A DNA stretch of 36,324 bases from an uncultured Porphyromonas sp. (GTDB lineage Bacteria > Bacteroidota > Bacteroidia > Bacteroidales > Porphyromonadaceae): contig URDQ01000012.1 of the NCBI GenBank assembly GCA_900546675.1, positions 1-36,324 on the forward strand, written 5' to 3'. This document shows, one piece after another, positions 14,846-23,600 of the stretch (its first letter is position 1; every line of letters begins with the position of its first letter). The position numbers were made by a program, and so were the translations under genes. The notes below the pieces were generated by a model. It was not told where the DNA came from, made no database searches, and saw only the letters and a list, made by a program, of their open reading frames with translations.

Positions 14846-14940
14846 GATCAGGAGGTTCACAAGATGGATAAGCCCTTGGGTTGTCTGAGGGCGATGTGTA
14901 GTGAGAGCGGCAGGTGACGAGACAGAGCGGTACGAGTTAC

Positions 14941-14967
14941 TCTCTCTCTCTCTCTCTCTCTCTCTCT
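14941..14967. repeat. (TC)13 dinucleotide repeat in the fimbrial leader
   Basis: Twenty-seven bases of perfect alternating T and C lie 236 bp upstream of the first fimbrial gene and 264 bp downstream of the candidate promoter. On the transcribed strand this is (GA)13. Tracts of this length change copy number by slippage and are classic contingency loci in surface-structure genes. Confidence 0.95.
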
Positions 14968-15230
14968 AGCATTGCGGATTTTCCGTGCATATCCGTACTC
15001 CACGCACTCTGCTCGCCCTCACGCTCTTGAAGAAACAAAGAGCGTGTCGAGGCGAGGAGCCAACTAGATAAGGGGAGCTGTGGGGAGGAAGGTTTCAGCG
15101 AAACATTCGCCTGTTGCTCCTGAAGATATGATATGCCAAAAGCTAGGTTCACTAGATAAATGGTTGTTTTGGAGTGTACGGACAATTGTAAAATTTCATA
15201 GAAAGAAGACCTTCTTCTGAAACTTTGGTG

Positions 15231-15238
15231 CAAAGGTA
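15231..15238 (-). promoter_or_regulatory. -7 box of the fimbrial operon
   Basis: The minus strand reads TACCTTTG, a perfect Bacteroidetes -7 box. It is the best promoter between the leucine-rich-repeat gene and the first fimbrial gene and implies a leader of about 520 nt. TTTG occurs 26 bp upstream instead of the usual 19-21, so an activator may be needed. A 14-codon frame (start 15195, MKFYNCPYTPKQPFI) lies early in the leader. Confidence 0.55.
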
Positions 15239-15244
15239 GAGGAA

Positions 15245-15287
15245 AGATTCCGAATCTCTGTTGTCAAATTCGATCTATCATTTGACA
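15245..15287. promoter_or_regulatory. Two palindromes at the fimbrial promoter, possible operators
   Basis: AGATTC-C-GAATCT (15245-15257) lies between the -7 and -33 positions. TGTCAAAT (15262-15269) and ATTTGACA (15280-15287) form a perfect 8-bp inverted repeat with a 10-bp gap, just upstream of -33. Their places fit a repressor site and an activator site for the minus-strand promoter. Confidence 0.5.
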
Positions 15288-15292
15288 TCTTC

Positions 15293-15326
15293 AATCAATC
15301 GAATCGACGTCGATTGATTTTTTTTT
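15293..15326 (+). terminator. Plus-oriented terminator-like hairpin
   Basis: AATCAATCG (15293-15301) and CGATTGATT (15311-15319) pair, with the loop holding part of a 14-bp palindrome, and T continues through 15326. This is a canonical intrinsic terminator on the plus strand, although no plus-strand gene is visible upstream. Confidence 0.65.
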
Positions 15327-15383
15327 GAGCCTTTGGGTGGAAATTCGAGGCTGAAGGCTTGTCGCCGACCAACTTTTATGCGA

Positions 15384-15548
15384 TAGTCACGTGGAAAACG
15401 TCAGATTCCCACGTGACTAATTTTTTTCTCCACGTAGGCGAGAAAAAATTCTTCCGAAGTTTCATTTGATTCTTCCGAAGTTTCATTTCTCGCCTACGTG
15501 GAAAATGTTTTCCCCCCACGTGAAGATTTTTGATTCTCCACGTGGGGG
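15384..15548. repeat. Cluster of three ACGTG hairpins with a 21-bp tandem repeat
   Basis: Stem 1 pairs TAGTCACGTGG (15384-15394) with 15409-15419. Stem 2 is a perfect 17-bp pair (15429-15445 with 15486-15502) whose loop holds two copies of a 20-base unit (448-467 and 469-488 of this block, i.e. 15448-15467 and 15469-15488; core TTCCGAAGTTTCA). Stem 3 pairs CCCCCACGTG (15513-15522) with 15539-15548. All three stems carry CCACGT or its complement. The cluster lies in the 400-bp gap after the leucine-rich-repeat gene and may also stop its transcription. Confidence 0.85.
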
Positions 15549-15635
15549 CTATTCTTTTTGAGACGACAGCGCCTCGATGTTTAGAGATGTTATATATAAG
15601 GTGTCAGGTTGCTTGGGTCGCTCGCACTATATGAT

Positions 15636-17498
15636 CTAGAGCGTTATGAGGCGTGCTGCTTGCCTTATGGTTAGAATATATTGTCCTGCTGGCAATGCGC
15701 CTACATCTAGTGTGGTAGCACCATCTATTGTCGCTCCCTGCGTGAGTATCTCACCCTCTAGGCTATATAGACGGTACACCTCGCCAGCAGCGGTGCCGTC
15801 GAGGATGAGCTGACTGCCACTCCTATATATTATAGGTGTATTTGCTGAGGGTAGCTCGCTTATAGAGGTAAATGTGCGCTCATGTATCGTGCCAAAGTCT
15901 TGCCACACTTCGCGCCCCTCGTAGTCAGCTCGAGAACCTGTCGGGACGGTGAGCTTAGCTTGAGCTAGTGTCACACCCATAAACGGATTATTCCCTAGAT
16001 CTGGAGGCGTAGTGGAGGCTGAGATGAAGTTGGTCAGACCGATACATAGCGCAAACGCATCATTGCCTATCCGCTCTACTTGTGAACCTATCTGAATGCT
16101 TTGGAGTGCGGGACACCCGTAGCACACAGCGGGGGAGATCTGCGTCAAGCTATTGGGAAAGCGTATCTCTTTGAGTGCATCGCAGTAAGCCAAGAGCTTG
16201 CTCCCTAGGCTGTCTAGCTGCTCGGGAAGGGTGATGGTGCGCAGTGTGGTGCAGTGACTGAATGCGCCCTCGCCAGCATAGCGCAGACTCTTCGGTAGCT
16301 CGAGGCTCTCGAAGCCTACGCAGGCTCTGAAGGCTTCACGCTCTATGACTTTGAGCTGCTCCAGCTGAGGCAGTGCTGTCAAGGCTTGACAAGCTCGAAA
16401 TGCTTCCGCCCCAATGGTGTCTAAGCTCGTGGGGAGCTGCATCTGTCTGAGCGCTATGCAGTAGGCAAAGGTCTCAGCAGGCAGACTAGATAGGGTTGCC
16501 TGCATATCGACCAGCTCGAGGTTGCTACATTGTGACCATACGCCCTCACCGAGTTGCTGCACGGAGGCGGGTATAACGACCTGGGTGAGTGCGACACACT
16601 CCTTGAAGCTCCCCCTGCCTATCCGCTCTAGTCCATCGGGGAGGTCGATCTCACGGAGCACTTTGCAACCACTGAAAGCGAAGTCTCCGATCTGCTTGAG
16701 TGCTTTGGGTAGGGGGGCTGTGGTAAGCAGTGGATTTTGGCTGAAGGCATACGCTCCGATCTCAGTCACGGTGCGGGGTAGGGTGATGCTGGATAGACTA
16801 GCGCAGTTGCAAAATGCTCCATCACCGATGCTTAGTAGTCCCTTATCGGGGAGGTCAACCTGAGTCAGAGCAGCGCAATCTCTGAAGGCGTCCCGACCGA
16901 TGCTATCTACCGATGAGGGGATCTGTACGGAGGTTAGTTTTTTGCAGAGCCGGAAGGCTTGATGTCCGATGCGCTTAGTGCCTTCACTGATTGTCACTTT
17001 GGCTAGAGTGCGGCAGTAGTTAAAGGCGTTGTCACCGATGGTGATCAAGCTGGCAGGTAGCTCTAGAGAGGTCAGCTTACCGCAGTAACTGAAGGAGGTA
17101 CTCCCCAGCTCTTGTAGGCCCGTGCCAAACTGTATCGTGGTGAGCCCTCCGCACTTGTAGAAAGCTTTGAAGCCGACTCGCTTCAAACTGTTGGGGAAGG
17201 TGAGCTCCGTGAGCTTTGAGCAGTTCATAAATGCCTCGTCTCCAATCTCCTCGAGTCCGTCGGGGAAGGTTACCGCCGTGATATTTCGATTTCCTTGGAA
17301 TACTTTGGCTCCGATCTTTGTCACTGACTGGGGGATTACTATTTGCCCAGTCGCATCGGGCCATGCCGTGAGTACTCCCTGCTCGATCGTTTGAGCCGAG
17401 AGTAGCGCTCTACTCGTGGTGAAGAAGAAAACAATGAGGAGTATACTCCCGATAACGCTCTGCTTGCTTGCTAGATTGTTGAGTGGATGATGTTTCAT
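15636..17498 (-). CDS. BspA-like leucine-rich-repeat surface protein with type IX secretion signal
   Basis: The 620-residue protein has a signal peptide (ending LLSAQ, about residue 36) and about 19 tandem LRR_5 repeats of 23 residues, each with an IGxxAF-type core (EIGDEAF, TIGDNAF, RIGHQAF and so on). This is the BspA/TpLRR family of bacterial surface adhesins. The last 70 residues (YRLYSLEGEILTQG, TTLDVGALPAGQYILTI) match the type IX secretion sorting domain, type A, so it should cross the outer membrane and be attached to A-LPS at the surface. It is monocistronic. A -7 box lies 43 bp upstream. Function is probably adhesion or host interaction, as for BspA; the ligand is unknown. Confidence 0.88.
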   Translation of the reverse strand: MKHHPLNNLASKQSVIGSILLIVFFFTTSRALLSAQTIEQGVLTAWPDATGQIVIPQSVTKIGAKVFQGNRNITAVTFPDGLEEIGDEAFMNCSKLTELTFPNSLKRVGFKAFYKCGGLTTIQFGTGLQELGSTSFSYCGKLTSLELPASLITIGDNAFNYCRTLAKVTISEGTKRIGHQAFRLCKKLTSVQIPSSVDSIGRDAFRDCAALTQVDLPDKGLLSIGDGAFCNCASLSSITLPRTVTEIGAYAFSQNPLLTTAPLPKALKQIGDFAFSGCKVLREIDLPDGLERIGRGSFKECVALTQVVIPASVQQLGEGVWSQCSNLELVDMQATLSSLPAETFAYCIALRQMQLPTSLDTIGAEAFRACQALTALPQLEQLKVIEREAFRACVGFESLELPKSLRYAGEGAFSHCTTLRTITLPEQLDSLGSKLLAYCDALKEIRFPNSLTQISPAVCYGCPALQSIQIGSQVERIGNDAFALCIGLTNFISASTTPPDLGNNPFMGVTLAQAKLTVPTGSRADYEGREVWQDFGTIHERTFTSISELPSANTPIIYRSGSQLILDGTAAGEVYRLYSLEGEILTQGATIDGATTLDVGALPAGQYILTIRQAARLITL

Positions 17499-17540
17499 AT
17501 CGTTTTTCCCTTATTGGTGTGACGAGATTTGTTGATGACA

Positions 17541-17548
17541 CAAATGTA
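17541..17548 (-). promoter_or_regulatory. -7 box of the leucine-rich-repeat gene
   Basis: The minus strand reads TACATTTG, a match to TAnnTTTG, 43 bp upstream of the ATG. No clear TTTG at -33. Confidence 0.5.
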
Positions 17549-17612
17549 CAAATTCTCCTTTAGAGCCACAGCTTGGCAGGTGCCCACCTTTTCGCTAGTG
17601 CATACAAAGAGC

Positions 17613-17646
17613 TTCCCGTGTACAAGGGGGGAGCTTGCCACGGGAA
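17613..17646. promoter_or_regulatory. Hairpin between the divergent promoters
   Basis: TTCCCGTG (17613-17620) and CACGGGAA (17639-17646) form a perfect 8-bp inverted repeat with an 18-base gap. It lies between the promoters of the leucine-rich-repeat gene (minus) and the outer-membrane protein gene (plus) and could be a shared regulatory site. Confidence 0.4.
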
Positions 17647-17676
17647 ATGTGCGGCGGAGCACAGAACAACCTATTA

Positions 17677-17708
17677 TTTGCACCTTGGAATACTTTTTTC
17701 TATATTTG
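17677..17708 (+). promoter_or_regulatory. Promoter of the small outer-membrane protein gene
   Basis: TTTG (17677-17680), 20 bp, then TATATTTG (17701-17708) is a full match to the Bacteroidetes consensus. The ATG lies 107 bp downstream. Confidence 0.75.
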
Positions 17709-17815
17709 CGATGTAGGTAAACAATTTATCTATGAAGCTTTGATTTAGAAGTCTCCCTCAGGCTCTTTCCATAAACAAAGTCTTCTAACCTCGAGAAAGA
17801 GCGTATGATGTATCT

Positions 17816-18454
17816 ATGTTTAACAAAAACATCACAATCTCTCGTGTCTTAATGACACTACTCTTCGCAGGATTTCTCTTTTCCTGCAGTGTAGTTACAG
17901 CTTTTGCTCAGAAGCAGATCGTCCCTAAAGTTGAAGTCAATGCAAGATTTGGTGTCGGTGCTTCTCTAACGCCTCAATATGTAAGTCCTGTGGTGTATGA
18001 TGTGGGTTTGACTGTATTAGGGCGCATTAAGCCCCAGACGTGGGTTGGCGTTGAAGCGTCAGTATCTAGTTTTCGCTTCAATATGCCAGCTGATAAACTC
18101 TCGCTTAAAAATCCCTACTCTAGGATGCTTTTTGTAGGTCCATCGCTCTTCTATAAGTACGGAGGAGGTAATGGATGGGAACTAGTAGAAGATCTCAGTA
18201 TAGGCTACACTTATCTCTTCCCAAATAAAGACCTGCAAGCCCCATCTTCTGAATATGAGGCTCTATTAAAGGGTCAGCACGGATATGGGATGAATATCTC
18301 TAGCGAATTTCGTTACGCCTACCGAAACGTTTCCTACGTTGGATTAGGTTACAAATTCCAAATGAGAGGACTTTTGGTGGGTGAGTCTGACTCAAAGCAG
18401 AGACGAGGACTAATCTCTGGAATACCTTTTATATCAATCGGCTTTAGATTCTAA
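17816..18454 (+). CDS. Small outer-membrane beta-barrel protein
   Basis: The product has 212 residues with a signal peptide cut about after AFA (residue 31). Amphipathic strands alternate through the rest, and the protein ends ISIGFRF, a typical terminal strand of outer-membrane barrels. Length and strand count (about 8) fit the OmpW/OmpX-like porin-family barrels common in Bacteroidetes. No enzymatic motif is visible. It has its own full promoter and a hairpin after the stop, so it is probably a single-gene unit. Its base composition is more A/T-rich than that of its neighbours, as is the following gene's upstream region. The substrate or role is unknown. Confidence 0.7.
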   Translation: MFNKNITISRVLMTLLFAGFLFSCSVVTAFAQKQIVPKVEVNARFGVGASLTPQYVSPVVYDVGLTVLGRIKPQTWVGVEASVSSFRFNMPADKLSLKNPYSRMLFVGPSLFYKYGGGNGWELVEDLSIGYTYLFPNKDLQAPSSEYEALLKGQHGYGMNISSEFRYAYRNVSYVGLGYKFQMRGLLVGESDSKQRRGLISGIPFISIGFRF

Positions 18455-18479
18455 ACTGACGGCCTATTAAAATCGAGTC

Positions 18480-18512
18480 GGAGGTAAACACTAATCATAG
18501 CTGTTTATCTCC
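18480..18512 (+). terminator. Hairpin after the small outer-membrane protein gene
   Basis: GGAGGTAAACA and TGTTTATCTCC form an 11-bp stem with one G-T pair and an 11-base loop, 26 bp after the stop. Only a weak T-rich tract follows (TACTTTCG). Confidence 0.5.
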
Positions 18513-18653
18513 TACTTTCGTAGTAGCCATTTTTTCTCACACCACCATATGTGCGGTTTTTGAGCGACTTTCTTACTCCGAGTCGCAATGGTTTCTCTTG
18601 CTTTGGGCTATAATGCGCAGATTTGCGAAGTAAGAGAGCCGAATGATAATTCG

Positions 18654-18661
18654 TAAATTTG
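18654..18661 (+). promoter_or_regulatory. -7 box of the small membrane protein gene
   Basis: TAAATTTG matches TAnnTTTG, 40 bp upstream of the ATG. The nearest TTTG upstream is 28 bp away, outside the usual spacing. Confidence 0.45.
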
Positions 18662-18701
18662 TAGCCTGACTCAATGAAGAAAGAAAAGTAGTACGCTTCC
18701 T

Positions 18702-19073
18702 ATGAAAAACAGATTCCGACTAGACAGTAACTTCTCATGGTTTTGCTCCTTCATTGCCGCTTGGGTGCTCATGGTCTCTTCTCTAGGAGAAGCCTCTAAT
18801 GAGCTTCATGTGCAGATGGCAAAGAGCCTGGCACTCTCGGTCACATTCCTATTGATCGTACTGGTCGCCTGGGTGTGTCGCAAGGTCAATCATGGAGACT
18901 ACCCAATCATAGGCGTCAAAAAGCTCCTCAAAGTCTTAGGCGCTAGCTATATACTTCCTCTGTTTAGCCTCTTATTCTGGTTAGATAGATATTGGATTTA
19001 CGCCTTTGCGTTTCAGCTACTGCTTATAGTCTCTCTCTGGGTCGGAGAGGTCAGTAAGTCACAAAAGAGCTAG
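18702..19073 (+). CDS. Hypothetical four-helix membrane protein
   Basis: The 123-residue protein has four hydrophobic segments, about residues 11-28, 44-60, 78-95 and 97-115, with positively charged loops (CRKVNHGDYP, GVKKLLK). No family is recognised. It has a candidate promoter 40 bp upstream and no close partner. The ORF is the only long frame in the region and has sensible codon use, so it is probably real. Inner-membrane location is inferred from the hydrophobic segments. Confidence 0.6.
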   Translation: MKNRFRLDSNFSWFCSFIAAWVLMVSSLGEASNELHVQMAKSLALSVTFLLIVLVAWVCRKVNHGDYPIIGVKKLLKVLGASYILPLFSLLFWLDRYWIYAFAFQLLLIVSLWVGEVSKSQKS

Positions 19074-19164
19074 ATGATCTTACGCTTATTGAGTTAACTG
19101 TCGTATAGGCTCAATCTCGCAATACCCCGAGACGTAATACCAAAAGCCTGATTACAGAAAGACT

Positions 19165-19202
19165 AGCAAACAAAATAGGGACGGACACGAGATCCGCCCC
19201 TA
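19165..19202 (-). terminator. Terminator of the TonB-receptor/beta-helix operon
   Basis: TAGGGACGGA (19176-19185) pairs with TCCGCCCCTA (19193-19202) with one mismatch. On the minus strand TTTTGTTTGC follows. It lies 66 bp after the stop of the beta-helix lipoprotein gene. Confidence 0.65.
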
Positions 19203-19228
19203 CTTGGTTAGTGGTTTGTGCGTCTAGT

Positions 19229-19255
19229 GAGACTGTTGACTTTAGCAATAGTCTC
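19229..19255. repeat. Solitary copy of the MITE end palindrome
   Basis: A 27-bp near-palindrome starting GAGACTGTTGACTTTAGC and ending AGTCTC is identical at 24 of 27 positions to the right end (24084-24110) of the MITE. No matching left end or target-site duplication was found nearby, so it is probably a remnant. Confidence 0.7.
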
Positions 19256-19267
19256 CTATTAGACCGA

Positions 19268-20611
19268 TTAGAAGGCGGTCCAGCCTGCCATCCAGTTGCC
19301 CTTGCTAGCAGGGAAGGCACCGACTTGAGCTCCCATAAAGTCGGCTGGAGTACCGAAAGGAGCCTTCATGCCGAAGGTAGCTGCGGAGTCTTTGTTGACC
19401 ACCTCGATGATACCTGTGGTGGGCTTGGCGGAGCCGTTCTTGATCTCAAAGGCTGAGTCAAAGCCGTGGAAGGAGCTACCCTCGATCTTGCTATGCTCCA
19501 TCTTGTCGGCATCGGGATCGAGGACGAAGCCCTTAGGATAACCAGTGAGGATACAGTCCTTGAGGGTGATCTGACCACCACGACGTACACGAGCTGCGTA
19601 CTTGTAGGCATCGCCCTGGAAGTTGTTGTGGACGTTGGCTACACGGGTAGCTGCACCGATGATAGAGACGTTGGTCAGTGTGGGGTGCGTCTTAGGGATC
19701 AGAGAGAAGGTCTCGTCCTGAGACTTAGCATTGTTGTCTAGCTCGATGCCGTTGCTGTCAGACTTACCCTTGCTGTCGGAGTGTGTCGAGGCGGGGTTGG
19801 CAATAGCGACACCGTAGGTGATGCTACCAGTGAAGCCGTTGTCAAAGTCAAAGTTGTCATCGTCACAAGCGTAGGAGACGAGGTGGGTCGCATTGACACA
19901 ACCACCGAAGAACTCGAAGCTGTCGTCTAGCCCCCAGCTGACCTGGATATGGTCTAGCGTGGTGCCACGACCTACGCCACCGCAGGTGAGACCATTGATC
20001 TCGTTGCTGTCGCCTAGGATGAAGCCAGCGTACTCGATGCGTACGTAGCGCAGTACACCGCTGTTGTCCTCGTCATTGTCGCCACCGTAGCGATACTCCT
20101 CGACACCTTGGTTGAGACCCTCGATAAACTGAGCGTCGGTCGGTGTATTGACCTTAGCCTTACCTAGTAAGATGACACCACCGAAGTCTCCAGGAGCGGG
20201 GCGACCAGCGTTGTTGTCGACTGCCTTGGAGGAGGTGAAGACGATAGGCTTCTGTGCGGTACCCTCGGCCATAATCTTAGCGCCACGAGTTACAACGAGT
20301 ACGCCTGTAGCCCCTGATGGTGTGGGCTCCTCGATGATGGTGGTGCCAGCATCGATGGTGAGCGTCTCATTGGCGGGAACGGTGACGATGCCCTTGAGTG
20401 CGTAGACCTTGTCAGCTGTCCAGTGATTGTTCTTGCCATTGATGCGTCCCTCGACGACTACGAGCTCCTTGCCACCGATGGTGCGGCCAGTGACTTTGTT
20501 GTTGTCTCCACCACCATTAGGCTCATTGCCTGTTTCGTCGCATGAGGTAAATAGTGCTAGGCTCATGAGGGTAGCCATCACGAGGCTTAGTAAACGGATT
20601 GTCTTGTTCAT
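19268..20611 (-). CDS. Beta-helix surface lipoprotein, partner of the TonB receptor
   Basis: The product has 447 residues with lipobox ALFTSC (Cys24). The start of the mature part is Gly/Asn-rich (EPNGGGDNN). The rest has the rhythm of a right-handed parallel beta-helix: GRINGKNNHWTADKVYAL then TIDAGTTI, VLVVTRGAKIMAEGTAQ, PIVFTSS, LRYVRIEYAG and LDHIQVSWGLDDSFEFF. Such proteins follow TonB-dependent receptors in many Bacteroidetes operons and probably bind the ligand at the cell surface, much as SusD does, although this is not a SusD protein. Asp-rich stretches (ACDDDNFDFDNG) could bind calcium. It starts 42 bp after the receptor stop and is followed by a terminator. The ligand is unknown. 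Confidence 0.75.
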   Translation of the reverse strand: MNKTIRLLSLVMATLMSLALFTSCDETGNEPNGGGDNNKVTGRTIGGKELVVVEGRINGKNNHWTADKVYALKGIVTVPANETLTIDAGTTIIEEPTPSGATGVLVVTRGAKIMAEGTAQKPIVFTSSKAVDNNAGRPAPGDFGGVILLGKAKVNTPTDAQFIEGLNQGVEEYRYGGDNDEDNSGVLRYVRIEYAGFILGDSNEINGLTCGGVGRGTTLDHIQVSWGLDDSFEFFGGCVNATHLVSYACDDDNFDFDNGFTGSITYGVAIANPASTHSDSKGKSDSNGIELDNNAKSQDETFSLIPKTHPTLTNVSIIGAATRVANVHNNFQGDAYKYAARVRRGGQITLKDCILTGYPKGFVLDPDADKMEHSKIEGSSFHGFDSAFEIKNGSAKPTTGIIEVVNKDSAATFGMKAPFGTPADFMGAQVGAFPASKGNWMAGWTAF

Positions 20612-20653
20612 GATATTATGATAGATAGTTGAAGTGTTAGTATCTCTGATTCT

Positions 20654-23600
20654 TTAGAAAGTCCAGCTGACGGAGGCACTCAGCGAGATGCCGTCGCGGT
20701 ACTGGTAGACGATGTTGTCGTGACCTGGGTCGTAGTCGCTAGAGGTGCCATGCCGCATCGTGTCTAGGATCTGATTATTGTCAGCGGCACGCTCGAAGTC
20801 GTCTACGTGGTTGGTGTAGATGATGTGCTTAGCGTTGAGTAGGTTAGAACCATTGACCTTGATGGTCACACCATACTTGGGGAAGGTGTAGGAGAGCTGT
20901 GCATCGAGCTGACTGAAGGGCGCCTCGTACTCCTGCTCGTAGGCTTGGTTCGTATTGAGGACGAGCTTGCGTCCGGAGCGGTTCATAGTAAGATTTGCCC
21001 CAAAGGTCTCGCTCTCGTAGGAGAGACCCACATTGTACATATAGGGCACCTGACTGTACATCGGTCGGCGCTGCGTGACAGGTACCCAGCGCAGTATGCC
21101 GCTCTCGTCGGCACGTGAGACCATACCGGTGACGATGCTCTGTGTGAAGGTCGCATTGGCATTGAGGTAGAGATGCTCGAGCCATGAGCCTAGGGGTATG
21201 AAGCCGAAGTTCTTACGTAGCTCTAGCTCGACACCATAGCTGTGCGCTTTGTTGCTATTCATCAGCATGTAGAAGCGGGCGAAGGAGGCGGTCTTCTGAG
21301 CGATGCGCTCGATAGGCTTGTCTAGGTAGCGGTAGAATCCACCGATGGAGATAACCTCGCCAGCGCCGGGGTACCACTCGACACGGAGGTCAGCACCGTC
21401 TACGGTCGTCGAGATGACGCTCTGGTTGAAGATCTCTCCACCGAGGAAGGGATCGTAGAAGCGGTAGGCTGTGCGCTCCATAAACTGCGGGCGTACCGTG
21501 TTGCGGCTGTAGCTCAGTCGTACGTTGAGGTCCTTGATCGGTGTGATCGTAAGATTGATCGACGGCATAATAGCCACGGGCTTCTCTTTGCGATCCTGCT
21601 CGACGATGTTTAGCTCGCCCATCCACATAGAGGGGTTGCTCAGCTCTTGGTAGAGGTAGTGCTCGACACGCAGCCCCCAGACGAGACGTAGTAGCTCGCT
21701 GTATCGGTCATCGAGCATAGTGTAGACTGCATTCTGGAAGACCCGTCCGTGGTACATACGTCCGTCACCCTGGAGACGCTTGAGATCCCAGGCGAAGCCG
21801 CCGTCGCGCATATTCTCCTCCTTGATGAGGTCAGCGATCGTGCTGGTTGTGAAGTCAAAGCCTCGTGTGTTGAAGAGGTGCATCGAGAGCTCCCAAAACT
21901 CAAAGCGGTTCTCTTTGAAGGCACCGTCGTATCCCGCCTTGAACTTATGCGTCCAGTCATTGCCAAAGAGGTCAAAGGGTAGCTCCACATTGACCTGCCC
22001 ATTGAAGTCTCGCTCGTGGTTGAGGTACCAGGCACGGGTCAGCGGGAAGAGCGATCCCGACTGCACACCCACCTGATTGTAGAAGTGACGCGCTCCAGCC
22101 TCGTCTAGCTGGCTCACCTGCTGTGTGAAGGCGGCGTCCTTCTGATTGCGCTGTACGTAGGTGTGTGCCAGCGCCCAGTCGAGACGAAGTGACTCGCATA
22201 GCTGATGCTTACCGCTGAGCTTGTTTTGCAAGAGGTCTTGAAAGGTAGGGTAGTTGACCTGCTGTCGGTAAGGATTGCTCTTGGGGTTGGGATCTTCGTC
22301 GCTCAGACCAGTTAGCTCCGAGAGGTCGTTGTCGTACTTATGGGTATAGGTGTTGCGCAGGCTGAGGCGGTTAGTGCCCCGCTGCCAACCGATGTTGAGG
22401 ACGCCCGCAAGGGTTGTGTTGTACTTGTAGTTAGCGCCGCTATTGCGTATGCCCGTATCGACAAAGCTCTCCTGTACCTTATTATATTGCTTGGCATTCA
22501 TCCACTCGCCACGCTCTATATGGTCGATGATAGTCTGCTGCTGCGTGTTGCGATAGGTGAGCGAGGCGATCAGACCGAGCCGATGGTTACCGCTCTTGTT
22601 GAGGTCCCAGCTCTTGCCGAGAGAGACTTGGTAGTTCTGTGCGAGCGGGGTCTTGCCCTCCTCGATGGTAAAATTGTCGGTGGTCAGTCGCTTGCTCTGC
22701 TCGAAGAGCTCAGGGACGGGGTTGTACGGATCGAATGGTATCTCGTGGAGTCCCTTAGGTAGAGTGCGTCGCCCATCGTCATAGCCGAGCCAGTCCCACT
22801 TTCCCCTGATGCGATACTTCTGCGTCTGGAAGGTGCTGAGCGAATTGTAGCTAGTGCTGGCGCTGATGGAGATAAAGTCCTTCGTCGGTATGTCTCTCGT
22901 GGTGATCTGTATGAGACCTCCTGAGAAGTTGCCACTGACATCTGGTGTAGCGGTCTTGAGGACCGTCACATTGTCTATGAGCGAGGTAGGTATCAGGTCA
23001 AAGCCGAAGGCCTTTGAGTTGCTCTCTGTACTGGGTAGTGGAATGCCATCGAGCGAAGCTTCGTTCCAGCGCTCACCCATACCCCGCACGGCAACATACT
23101 TATTGCTCATGGTGGTGACACCCGTGACACGCTTGAGTGCCTCGCCAAGGTTTTTGTCGGCCGTCTTGCCGATCATCTCGCTTGATACGACCGTAGAGAG
23201 CTGAGGCATACTCTGTTGTATCTTCATCGCACCCGCTGTGTTACTGGTCTTGTAGGAGCCGGTCACGACGACGGTGCCGAGGAGATTGTCCGCTATGGCT
23301 AGATCTACTGAGAGACTGGTCTCTTTGCCAGCGGTAATGTTTACCTCTTGGATCTGCTTGGTCTCATAGCCCACGTAAGCGATCTCTACGGTATAGGTGC
23401 CAGGGGCAAGCTGTAGGGAGTAGTTGCCATCGAAGTCAGTAACCTGTCCGCCACCCGTCTCGATGATGCGCACGGTGGCTCCGATGAGTCCCTCGCCGTG
23501 CTCGTCGACGATGCGCCCCGTGAGGGTGCCTAGTCGTAGATCAGCCTCGCTGTGAGGAATGGGCTGCCCGTGTGGCTGAGCCGTTAGTGCAGGGCTGACC

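Noticed and set aside
14937..15233. A 98-codon minus-strand frame ending in a Glu-Arg repeat
   Set aside because: It starts at TTG right at the -7 box, has no recognisable fold, and its repeat end simply reads through the (TC)n tract. It is more likely leader RNA than a gene.
22340..22762. Plus-strand 140-codon frame opposite the TonB receptor
   Set aside because: Antisense frame with no domain; the receptor coding on the other strand is clear.
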